Notes: generated by a model not told the origin, from the sequence alone. Positions 1 through 5,583 are shown, counted from the first letter of the stretch. The stretch is DNA of 6,224 nucleotides from Thermoplasmata archaeon (GCA_021811525.1 JAJZOK010000027.1:1-6224), one strand, 5' to 3'. Numbers and translations are program-made.

Positions 1-190
1 ATAGCTCCCTTCGTGCTTTCTTATAATCACCCAACTTGTTCCATATCAGTGAATGGAAACATGAATCCCAAAGCCAGCAATGCGGATAGGTATTGCCATT
101 CGGTGAGGTATATCCTAGTTCCTCATGCCAGTTTAAGGACATGATTTGTTGAACACGGTGTCTGAATTCTTCTTTGCTAACTGATGCCAC
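1..190 (-). CDS. MGH1-like / GH63-type glycoside hydrolase, N-terminal part (runs off left edge)
   Basis: Reading the minus strand from GTG at 190 gives 63 codons that stay open to the window edge. Residues 31-50 carry the pattern N-G-N-x-Y-P-H-x-W-L-W-D-S-x-F-H-S-L-I-W, followed by LGDYKKARREL. The W-x-W-D-S-x-F-H block followed by an acidic residue and A-x-x-E-L is characteristic of (alpha/alpha)6-barrel glycosidases annotated as MGH1-like, GH63 or amylo-alpha-1,6-glucosidase type. These act on alpha-linked glucosides, mannosylglycerate or related substrates. The catalytic acids lie downstream, outside the window, so the substrate cannot be named. The GTG start is chosen because an in-frame TGA lies three codons upstream and a purine-rich GAGGGTGG sits directly before it. 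ATG at codon 17 is an alternative, but it would remove the helix SKEEFRHRVQQIMSLNW that suits this family. Nothing ties this gene to the defence-type genes at the right; it may mark the host side of the region. Confidence 0.78.
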   Translation of the reverse strand, partial: MASVSKEEFRHRVQQIMSLNWHEELGYTSPNGNTYPHCWLWDSCFHSLIWNKLGDYKKARREL

Positions 191-216
191 CCACCCTCAC
201 TCCGTTTAGATCAAAT

Positions 217-226
217 CATTTAATCG
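217..226 (-). promoter_or_regulatory. TATA-like box for the glycoside hydrolase gene
   Basis: On the minus strand the A/T-rich run CGATTAAATG is centred about 31 nt upstream of the GTG start at 190. That would place transcription start a few nucleotides before the GTG, consistent with an archaeal promoter and a very short leader holding the purine-rich GAGGGTGG. The call rests on position and base composition only. Confidence 0.35.
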
Positions 227-850
227 AATTAAACTGCCACTAGCGCAATTCTGTAAGTCTCGCAGATATAATATATCTCACGAAAGATGGTATGTAGATT
301 CGTTGTAACGAGTCAAGCTTTCAATGAGTGATACGTGTGTTGTATCTTCACGAATTTTGCAGTAACTTTGGATCAATCCCGTACAATCCAGTCTTGATTG
401 CGGTGTTACCGGCTCTCTGTAATGACTGGATGGCTCATATCGGATATTTCACAGATTTAAGCCATTGAGTGTGTTTTCATTGCATATGTAATATGTTGTC
501 AGCACGGACTGGCGAGCGATGGATTATTTTTCGGGGGAAGGTTGCTTAGAAAATATACAGATCAATGCGCAAATACCCCGTTTGTCGTCTTAGGATGTAA
601 GAGCAGGAAAAATCTTACAAGAGTGTACGGCCATTACACCCGGCCCATAGGAATCTACAGAAAGATCAGTACACTGTCTATTCTCTGGAGATCGCTGCGG
701 ATGCTCTTGGTCTGCCCCCCTAAATAGTGAGACATTATTGGCTTATAAAGACTCAGGGAAAGCAAGTCAGAAAGAGAGTGGTTTGGAGGAAATTGGCTCG
801 GCCCACTCTTCTACGCTTGTTACGTTCAAGGGAAAATGGCAACTTCCAAT
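227..850. other. Non-coding stretch, no convincing gene
   Basis: No open frame here looks like a conserved protein on either strand. The longest frame, about 61 codons on the plus strand starting from TTG at 542, has no recognisable motif and an ordinary mixed composition. A second plus-strand frame ending at about 723 reads ...YTVYSLEIAADALGLPP before a stop. It looks protein-like but has no start and is stopped about 40 codons upstream, so it could be debris of a dead gene. A TATA-like TTATAAAG lies at about 742-749 on the plus strand, but no good start codon follows at a leaderless distance. No tRNA, rRNA or CRISPR repeats were seen. Confidence 0.5.
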
Positions 851-974
851 AGGAGGTGGTAAATCTGAGTATTTAAAGAGCTCGGGCAAATATGGACGTC
901 TGGCGCCAATTTACGATATGCTAAGTTGGCCCTATTATATGTGACTGGATGATTTTCGTGAATCGGCAGCTTAG
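851..974 (+). pseudogene. Possible broken 5' end of a class I SAM-dependent methyltransferase gene
   Basis: The plus strand carries a strong Shine-Dalgarno-like AGGAGGTGG at 851-859. It is followed in frame by KSEYLKSSGKYGRLAPIYDMLSWPYYM, then TGA at 942-944, then LDDFRESAA and TAG at 972-974. The Y-x-x-x-A-P-x-Y-D block followed by a hydrophobic W-P segment is how many UbiE-like class I methyltransferases begin, just before the SAM-binding glycine loop. No start codon lies at the proper distance from the ribosome-binding site, the frame is interrupted twice, and the glycine-rich loop and the rest of the fold are absent. I therefore read it as a 5' remnant left by deletion or decay. The match is short and recognised by eye only; a chance resemblance is possible. 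Confidence 0.33.
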
Positions 975-1006
975 TCTTAAATATTGGATTAAAGAATAAG
1001 CAATCA

Positions 1007-1107
1007 GGTGAATTAAAATCAGCTTTTGCTGGTGCCTTATCTCTGAAATGACGGTCGTGGATACGGCCTGGGATCTAGGATAAGGTTCACCGTCCCCTTA
1101 TTTTTTA
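1007..1107. other. Compound stem-loop element with plus-strand T-run (candidate small RNA or mobile-element remnant)
   Basis: Three helices fit together. An outer stem pairs GGTG plus CCTTATC at 1031-1041 with GATAAGG at 1079-1085 and CACC at 1088-1091: 11 pairs with a 2-nt TT bulge on one side. Inside its 37-nt interior, GGTCGT at 1053-1058 pairs with ACGGCC at 1063-1068 around a GGAT loop. To the left a small hairpin CAGC-TTTT-GCTG spans 1020-1031. On the plus strand the structure is followed by CCCCTTATTTTTTATT at 1094-1109, a T-rich tract that would end an archaeal transcript. An alternative outer pairing joins GGTGAA at 1007-1012 to TTCACC at 1086-1091. No C/D box, H/ACA or tRNA signature fits. 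It could be a small RNA convergent with the DUF3800 gene, a 3' structure of that operon read from the minus strand, or a non-autonomous element. Confidence 0.4.
1012..1031 (-). terminator. Possible terminator of the RHH-DUF3800 operon
   Basis: Read on the minus strand, hairpin CAGC-AAAA-GCTG is followed directly by ATTTTAATT, about 80 nt past the DUF3800 stop codon. The stem is only 4 bp and the T-tract is interrupted, so this is a weak call. It is the only T-rich tract after a hairpin on this strand downstream of the operon. Confidence 0.25.
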
Positions 1108-1899
1108 TTATCTCGGCACTGAGTGATGTGTGATCTTGGTAACATCGTCATTTAATCCATTTTCAGTCTTTTGAAAGCAAATGGCTGCAACATAGTCGGC
1201 AACTTGTAGGCATTTGTCATCGCGTGAATCTCTGTTTGACGACCTTACGGTTATCTTCAAGCTGTGTAATGATCCCCTGGGAAAGTTCATGGCGGCATTG
1301 AGCTGTACATCGAAGTTTCTCAAGACGTTCTCGCCTCTTTTTCTGTCAACTGTTGCGTTCACGTTTCTATAATTTCTTAGGCTTGTTTCTAGCAGACATT
1401 TTACCACCATTTCACTGTACAATTTATTGACATTGCTTTTCTCTATTGACCGTACGAGCCTCTTATTTATGCCGATTACCGAAAACCCGATATCGCTGCT
1501 GTTGATCAATTCAATAAATTGACTCCTGACTTCAGGGCTGTCATTGCTATACTTGAATTCGTATATTTCCTTCTTGCTTCTTCCATTTATTTTACGCATG
1601 AGTTTGCGAATTTTCCTCGAAAGGAGAACTGGATCTTCAACTATTACGCATGCAACAACAAATGTATCAGTTGCCTTTCGTGAGAAACCTATATCTCCCG
1701 ATTCATCAATGAAAACATCTATGACTTTTTTAGTGGAACCACGCCATATTGCATTTGGTCGTTGCAGTCTGAAGCAAATTACCTTTTCATCAAGTAGGTC
1801 ATTTGGAGCGCTATGTTTCTCGTAATCAAACCCTCTACGTGAGGGGGAGAACATTCCCTTTCCACCGTGTGATCGATCAGTCAAGAATCCCTTCACCAT
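1108..1899 (-). CDS. DUF3800 domain protein, predicted RNase H-like acidic enzyme, second gene of RHH operon
   Basis: The 263-aa product shows the marks of DUF3800. A first strand carries VFIDESGDIGF (residues 62-72, D65 and E66), followed by EFKYS (114-118, E114 and K116). Then come NATVDRKRG (181-189, D185) and a C-terminal DDKCLQVADYVAA (227-239, D228 and D235). The spaced acidic residues at strand ends suggest an RNase H-like metal site; that is a fold-level inference, and no activity can be read from sequence. Codon 1 lies 7 nt after the stop of the RHH gene, so the two are almost certainly co-transcribed. The DUF3800 core normally starts close to the protein N-terminus, yet about 60 residues precede it here. 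No better in-frame start exists near the core; M16 is the only alternative. The extension may be genuine or point to an upstream sequence change. In this operon it sits where the toxin or effector of a toxin-antitoxin pair would. It has no signal peptide or membrane segment. Confidence 0.85.
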   Translation of the reverse strand: MVKGFLTDRSHGGKGMFSPSRRGFDYEKHSAPNDLLDEKVICFRLQRPNAIWRGSTKKVIDVFIDESGDIGFSRKATDTFVVACVIVEDPVLLSRKIRKLMRKINGRSKKEIYEFKYSNDSPEVRSQFIELINSSDIGFSVIGINKRLVRSIEKSNVNKLYSEMVVKCLLETSLRNYRNVNATVDRKRGENVLRNFDVQLNAAMNFPRGSLHSLKITVRSSNRDSRDDKCLQVADYVAAICFQKTENGLNDDVTKITHHSVPR

Positions 1900-1906
1900 T
1901 TACCAC

Positions 1907-2461
1907 TCATTTTCCCCCCTCGACCGACTTATGCTTAACAACTTTGTCAACAATCCGGTCTTTAGTCAGCGAATCTGACAGGGCTTCAATGATCCTTCTG
2001 GCAATTTCAATTTCTCTGATTTTTTCCCTGCGCTTGTCTGCACCCTTTGAGAGTTCTTGAATGAGATTTTCGAGTATCTTCTTCGGCGTATGAAGCGAAT
2101 CAATGTTAAGATCTGAAACGTCGTTAACAACGTGGTCGGGTTCATCAATCAAGAATCGGCCATTTGATAGAAGTATTATTTCAAAATCGAATGGTTCTGA
2201 GTGTCCCTTGGCACTTTTGTAATATGCTACATCCTTTCCCACAGCAACTCTGGCGCCGAATTCGCGTAGCAGTGGCTTCATTGTATCAAATAGGTTTCGA
2301 TACTTCTCAACGAGCTCTTCCTTGTCTGAACGCCTCGGCCTGAAAGAAAATCCTCTCAATATGTTCTCGGTTACGTCTGAAAGATTAAGACCTTGTTTTT
2401 TTGCCGCCTCAACAACTTGTTTATCGACGCTCAACGTTAATTTGACTTTGTTCCCCGGCAT
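1907..2461 (-). CDS. CcdA-type ribbon-helix-helix protein with long C-terminal extension (antitoxin-like, probable autorepressor)
   Basis: The first ~38 of 184 residues form a ribbon-helix-helix DNA-binding unit: strand KVKLTLSVD (5-13), helix KQVVEAAKKQG (14-24), then LNLSDVTENILRGF (25-38). This matches archaeal proteins annotated as CcdA-family type II antitoxins. RHH proteins dimerise and bind palindromic DNA, usually their own promoter. Unlike the ~70-80-aa antitoxins, this one has about 145 more residues. A central part (70-110) alternates hydrophobic strands, such as FGARVAVG and FEIILLSNGRFLID. A charged helical tail (126-176) includes KRREKIREIEIARRIIEAL. I do not recognise this extension; it may bind the partner or a ligand. 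ATG is chosen because a TATA-like box lies 27 nt upstream with no Shine-Dalgarno sequence. Inverted CCGTAT half-sites lie beside that box. No CcdB-like toxin is present; DUF3800 follows 7 nt downstream. Confidence 0.85.
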   Translation of the reverse strand: MPGNKVKLTLSVDKQVVEAAKKQGLNLSDVTENILRGFSFRPRRSDKEELVEKYRNLFDTMKPLLREFGARVAVGKDVAYYKSAKGHSEPFDFEIILLSNGRFLIDEPDHVVNDVSDLNIDSLHTPKKILENLIQELSKGADKRREKIREIEIARRIIEALSDSLTKDRIVDKVVKHKSVEGGK

Positions 2462-2483
2462 TTACCACAGAATCTTGCGCCGG

Positions 2484-2496
2484 TTATTTATTTCTT
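2484..2496 (-). promoter_or_regulatory. TATA box and purine-rich BRE of the RHH-DUF3800 operon
   Basis: On the minus strand AAGAAATAAATAA lies with its A/T-rich core centred about 27 nt upstream of the ATG at 2461. The purine-rich AAGAAA at its upstream edge fits a BRE. The spacing implies transcription starting at or next to the ATG, giving a leaderless mRNA; no Shine-Dalgarno sequence is present before the ATG. Confidence 0.62.
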
Positions 2497-2525
2497 CCGT
2501 ATTATGATACGGGTGTAACCCGTAT
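2497..2525. promoter_or_regulatory. Candidate operator: three alternating CCGTAT half-sites beside the TATA box
   Basis: A perfect 8-bp inverted repeat with a 3-nt centre, ATACGGGT-GTA-ACCCGTAT, occupies 2507-2525. A third half-site, CCGTAT at 2497-2502, forms a second inverted pair with ATACGG at 2507-2512 around TATG. The half-sites therefore alternate in direction (+, -, +) and abut the BRE/TATA of the RHH operon. This is the arrangement expected if RHH dimers bind cooperatively and block assembly of TBP/TFB. That the RHH protein binds here is inference; the repeat is directly visible. The ATPase promoter at about 5160 lacks this motif. Confidence 0.6.
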
Positions 2526-3026
2526 TTGTACCTGTATGAGCAGATAATCAGGTTTGGCGTGAACTACTCGGGCCGTCATATGGGTATAGCTACAGCGGCA
2601 CCGTAGAATACACTTGTACTGGTTTCTCGCGCTGTGCTCTGCCTTCTTCCTCCAATTTATTGACGCTTCCTTGTTGGTTGTCAATAGTTTCCGTTAGGTA
2701 CACTTAATTTGAGAGGCGCATGGCTCCATCATCTTCTAGATGTGATTTATAACAGTTGGAGTAGTGCGGGTTATTTGCTCTATTGCAAAATCTTTGCCAA
2801 GTCGCACTCATTCCTGAGAATATCAAAAGTCCCAAATTCTGGAGGATGCGCCAATTTTGCCTCCATGCCCACTAAGCGCCAGCGCAGGGGAGGAGTAAAT
2901 CGCATATGCAATCCAGCCATGTCGAGAACACTGTTGATAGGATTCTTGTTTTGCAAAAAAGACAACGTCGTTAGATTGCTCAATGACTCCCTCGGATGTC
3001 TGCTGGCTTTCTTAAAATGGAGGAAG
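2526..3026. other. Non-coding stretch between ATPase terminator and RHH promoter
   Basis: I see no convincing gene in these 500 bases. Overlapping frames exist on both strands: about 107 codons plus from TTG at 2709, and 67 codons minus from TTG at 2983. Each is the antisense of the other and has no family motif. The 67-codon minus frame has a GAGGGAG Shine-Dalgarno-like run 3 nt before its TTG, so a small gene cannot be fully ruled out. Minor features are an 8-bp palindrome GCATATGC at 2902-2909 and a 5-bp inverted repeat ACCTG/CAGGT near 2530-2553. Together they are no more than chance could produce. Confidence 0.45.
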
Positions 3027-3055
3027 AATTAAAAAAGACAGGGATGCGAACCCCA
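3027..3055 (-). terminator. Probable terminator of the OLD-like ATPase gene
   Basis: On the minus strand a short hairpin with GGG(G) at 3054-3051, loop TTCGCAT and CCC at 3043-3041 is followed by TGTCTTTTTTAATT, with six T at 3036-3031. It lies about 80 nt past the stop of the ATPase gene on the same strand. The loop with its flanks, GGGGTTCGCATCCC, also looks like the T-arm of a tRNA, but no other tRNA parts can be built around it. Confidence 0.4.
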
Positions 3056-3135
3056 GACCTGCTAATCAAGAATCTGAACATAAGTTGGACATGGACAGTT
3101 CGGTATTAGATTAAAGTTTTAAGAGAATACGAATC

Positions 3136-5136
3136 TCATCTGCCATCAAACCTATCATTTATCTTTTCAACAAGAGCGATTATGTTTCTTACCGATGCAT
3201 GCAATGGCTCTTCGTCAGCGTTGTCAACTCCGTTTGGCGTGCCATTCAACATAGGCCAAAACTGTTTTGCCACAATTGATTTGTTGTAATCCACTCCGTT
3301 ACTTTCAGCAATTTCTTTGCACCAGTTCACGATTTTCTTTCTTTCGCCTTTGTTATCCAGCTCTGGAAAATCAATTCCCTTCTCAATGGTCCGCATAAAA
3401 GTTGCGAAGTAAAGTCTTGGGTCTATAAGGTCTTCAGAGTCCCCTTCTCTCCCTATAATTTCGCCTATTTGCAGGATATACTTTTGTTTGTCTTCCTCTG
3501 GAATCCTGTTAAGGACTTCATGATCAGTTTTTTGAGCGCTGTCTACTATAACGAGGAAATCCACTCCTGCTTTTTTGTAGAACTTGATGTAATCCAAGAT
3601 GTTCGGAATTCCACCTATCTCGTCCACAGAATATAGGTCTCTGCTCAAGTACTTTTGACCGGTGCGCTCCAAGTGCTCGTTGAATGCCAAGAAGATATCC
3701 ATGTCGGTTATTCCCTCAAAAAGGAGAGTCCTGGAAGCCCCATATAGAGAATACCTTGCAGGAGATCCTATGTATTCTCTGATTCGTGTTAGAACACTCA
3801 CATCGGTTGGAGCACTTAAGCTGATTATCTTAGTGCCATCACCAGTCTTTTTCTCCACCAACCTGATTATATCTGGTCGCCAGGGATCAATAAGTGCGCG
3901 CTCATGCGAAGTATAGATGAGCTGGAGCTTTTCCGAGTTGCTAACCTCTTTCAATAATCGGAGTATGTCTCCCTTCCCCTTATCGTGCAAGCTGGTTGCC
4001 GGGTTATCTAACAAAATCACTATTCGTTTGGAAGACTTGGATAATTTTGAAGAAATCTCCATATAGAACGCCAGCCACCATTTGAATCCTTCACTTCCTT
4101 CGACTACGGAGACTATGGAGTCGGTTTCAAGGTCTTTTACGTAAAACGTCAAGTTTGTATTGTCTGAACTTACTCTAAATTCATATTTTTGCTGGCTCCA
4201 GAGTTTGCCTAATACCTCTGTCAGCTTTCTTGAAATCGTTTCGTAATATGAATTTCTTAACTGTGCATCTTTTGTCCTCACATTTTGGACTCCGCTTGGT
4301 AACAAATCTTGAGTAAGCAAAGCTATTGAACTGAAGGTTTCCGAACTGCTTGGGTCGCTTATGTATTGGTCCATTGATATTTTATCCTCTATGTTGAAGA
4401 CGCGATCCATGTAGTAAATGGCTGGAAGATTGCTTATTAGGAGATTAAACGGTGATTTGCTTAACTTAGAACGTTCCTCCCTTATTCTATCTTCAATCTC
4501 CTTGAGCCTCTGGTCGTGCTCCCCTTGAAACTGAGGGTCTTTTGGGATCGGTGCCAAAGAGTTTCTCAGGGACTGAACTGCCAAGTCGCTCTCTTTATTG
4601 TCTCCAAAATTAGTTTTCTTAAATGTGTCAAGGGCACCGTTAAAAGCACCTTCATGAACACGTATGTTATTGAAGTTCCGGTTCATGGCGTTACGGAAGT
4701 TATTTCGCAACTCTTCAACGGCCTTCAGTATGGTAGTCTGGTCAAGCGGCGCAATCTTTACTTCATTATCACGTGCAAATACGGAAAAATGACCGTCCAG
4801 ATACCTGTTAAGAGTGATTTCAGTTACGCCGTCACTTTGAATTGCACCGGATAGTTCTTTAGCGTCGCTTTCGTCTAACCTAAGCTTTGCCTCAACAACC
4901 TTAACGCTAGAAGCCGCCAAAGATCCGTTCGTAATCTTCTGAGAGATGTCAGAACCCCGGAAGAGTTCAGACTCTTTAGGGATAACTTTTGAGTCCAGAA
5001 GTCTAACACCCTCCAAGAAGGAGGTTTTGCCAGTACCAGTCATTCCAACGAGGCATGTCAGGCACTTTTCCAGTCTTACGACACCACTATCTTTAATCGA
5101 CTTGTGATTATAAACAGATACACTCTTAATCCACAT
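3136..5136 (-). CDS. OLD-like protein: ABC/SMC-type ATPase with C-terminal TOPRIM-like domain
   Basis: The 666-aa product has Walker A G-MTGT-GKT at residues 31-38. A helical, charged middle (about 134-230, including QRLKEIEDRIREERSKL) fits the coiled-coil insert of this class. A signature-like GSEGFKWWLAFYMEI (347-361), Walker B RIVILLDNPATSLH (371-384) and an H-loop IYTSHE with H411 complete the ATPase. A TOPRIM-like domain follows, with LLFEGITD (471-478, E474), FLVIVDSA (527-534, D532) and EDLIDPRLY (568-576). This order and the length fit OLD-family nucleases, which act on DNA and often serve in anti-phage defence. Two key positions are odd: the Walker B glutamate is Asn378, and the second acid of the TOPRIM D-x-D is Ala534. 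ATPase or nuclease activity may therefore be altered. The ATG has its own leaderless-type promoter. No GajB-like helicase partner is adjacent; the upstream gene, 450 bp away, is a Res-type helicase-nuclease. Membership of the ATPase class is sure; nuclease activity is not. Confidence 0.85.
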   Translation of the reverse strand: MWIKSVSVYNHKSIKDSGVVRLEKCLTCLVGMTGTGKTSFLEGVRLLDSKVIPKESELFRGSDISQKITNGSLAASSVKVVEAKLRLDESDAKELSGAIQSDGVTEITLNRYLDGHFSVFARDNEVKIAPLDQTTILKAVEELRNNFRNAMNRNFNNIRVHEGAFNGALDTFKKTNFGDNKESDLAVQSLRNSLAPIPKDPQFQGEHDQRLKEIEDRIREERSKLSKSPFNLLISNLPAIYYMDRVFNIEDKISMDQYISDPSSSETFSSIALLTQDLLPSGVQNVRTKDAQLRNSYYETISRKLTEVLGKLWSQQKYEFRVSSDNTNLTFYVKDLETDSIVSVVEGSEGFKWWLAFYMEISSKLSKSSKRIVILLDNPATSLHDKGKGDILRLLKEVSNSEKLQLIYTSHERALIDPWRPDIIRLVEKKTGDGTKIISLSAPTDVSVLTRIREYIGSPARYSLYGASRTLLFEGITDMDIFLAFNEHLERTGQKYLSRDLYSVDEIGGIPNILDYIKFYKKAGVDFLVIVDSAQKTDHEVLNRIPEEDKQKYILQIGEIIGREGDSEDLIDPRLYFATFMRTIEKGIDFPELDNKGERKKIVNWCKEIAESNGVDYNKSIVAKQFWPMLNGTPNGVDNADEEPLHASVRNIIALVEKINDRFDGR

Positions 5137-5154
5137 CGATTTAGCATATTAACA

Positions 5155-5167
5155 GATAAAATTTAAT
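5155..5167 (-). promoter_or_regulatory. TATA-like box of the OLD-like ATPase gene
   Basis: On the minus strand ATTAAATTTTATC is centred about 24-25 nt upstream of the ATG at 5136, the spacing expected for a leaderless archaeal transcript. A GGAGGA run lies about 40 nt upstream of the ATG, too far to act as a ribosome-binding site. The promoter suggests the ATPase is transcribed independently of the helicase-nuclease upstream. Confidence 0.5.
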
Positions 5168-5279
5168 GATTTCCTCCGAATATCACGTAGCAAGCTGTCA
5201 AAATCAGCTTTAGCCTACCTTTTTCCAAAAGTCATGGCCACACAGTAACATGCGGTTATTGTAATTGGAATAGCTGAAT

Positions 5280-5338
5280 GGTAGCACTGCAAGAGAACTC
5301 CTCATATTGCTTGTAATTCCACACTGAGCGGAGCTACC
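5280..5338. repeat. Imperfect inverted repeat / hairpin in the 5137-5583 gap
   Basis: GGTAGC-A-CTGC at 5280-5290 pairs with GCGG-A-GCTACC at 5328-5338. That gives six perfect pairs, an A/A mismatch, then four pairs including one T/G, enclosing 37 nt. It lies in a 450-bp gap that carries no open frame of note. Between this hairpin and the ATPase start I see only the promoter. Confidence 0.45.
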
Positions 5339-5356
5339 TTGTCCGGTTAAAAGTCA

Positions 5357-5428
5357 CCACCCCTATAATTGCACTCGGGAGGAGAGACTAATGTGCCCGA
5401 AGTGAGCCGGAAATCAAAAGAGGGGTGG
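5357..5428. repeat. Nested hairpin, 8-bp G/C-rich outer stem
   Basis: CCACCCCT at 5357-5364 pairs perfectly with AGGGGTGG at 5421-5428. Inside, CACTCGGG at 5372-5379 pairs with CCCG-A-AGTG at 5396-5404 with one bulged A, leaving a 16-nt loop that begins AGGAGAGAC. Two nested G/C-rich stems in a non-coding gap suggest an RNA fold or the end of a mobile element. A TATA-like CTATAATT at 5363-5370 lies within it. Confidence 0.45.
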
Positions 5429-5580
5429 ATTGCGTTAACAAGACGGGTTGAATTTTGATTGAAGTCTAAGCATGGGGTGCTGTGTTCGGCGAGTGGGCGA
5501 GCGAAGGGCATATTGCACTAGGCGAAGGCTCAAAGAGGAGTGAAGGGTGAATTTGAACCTAAGTTGTACTGTTTTTGTTC
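5429..5580 (+). other. Purine-rich tract with GNGAAGG repeats ending in a T-run (candidate non-coding RNA 3' part)
   Basis: The plus strand is strikingly G- and A-rich. It carries GCGAAGG at 5501-5507, GCGAAGG at 5522-5528 and GTGAAGG at 5540-5546, preceded by GGCGAG copies at 5488-5493 and 5497-5502. It ends at GTTTTTG at 5571-5577, just before the stop of the helicase-nuclease on the other strand. Together with the two hairpins to its left this could be a plus-strand RNA of about 230-300 nt ending at the T-run. I checked by eye for RNase P, SRP and tRNA consensus blocks and did not find them. No protein frame is open through it. Confidence 0.3.
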
Positions 5581-5583
5581 ACT

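Noticed and set aside
1544..2060. Plus-strand frames of 93 and 85 codons opposite the DUF3800 and RHH genes.
   Set aside because: They lie antisense to well-supported genes and their Ser/Leu/Arg-rich composition is that of shadow frames.
2709..3032. A 107-codon plus-strand frame, and the 67-codon minus-strand frame (2983-2780) opposite it.
   Set aside because: Both begin with TTG, have no recognised motif, and are antisense to each other. The plus frame is Cys/Arg/Ser-rich as shadow frames often are. Only the minus frame has a plausible ribosome-binding site (GAGGGAG), which is not enough to call a gene.
3034..3060. A tRNA gene on the minus strand, suggested by the T-arm-like GGGGTTCGCATCCC.
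   Set aside because: No matching acceptor strand, D-arm or anticodon arm can be drawn in the ~80 nt upstream, and the motif is followed by six T. A terminator hairpin explains it better. A tRNA 3' remnant as an attachment site remains possible, but no integrase or second copy is visible.
1015..5211. A 12-nt direct repeat AAAATCAGCTTT at 1015-1026 and 5200-5211 as ends of an integrated element.
   Set aside because: About one shared 12-mer is expected by chance in a window this long, the flanks do not extend the match, and no recombinase gene is present.
5441..5470. A CRISPR repeat, suggested by GATTGAAG in the plus strand.
   Set aside because: The motif occurs once. There is no regularly spaced second copy, no spacer pattern and no cas gene.
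5357..5560. An RNase P or SRP RNA gene on the plus strand, because of nested G/C-rich stems and a GGAGGAGAGAC-like loop.
   Set aside because: The conserved GAGGAAAGTCC and ACAGAA blocks of RNase P RNA and the domain IV block of SRP RNA are not present.
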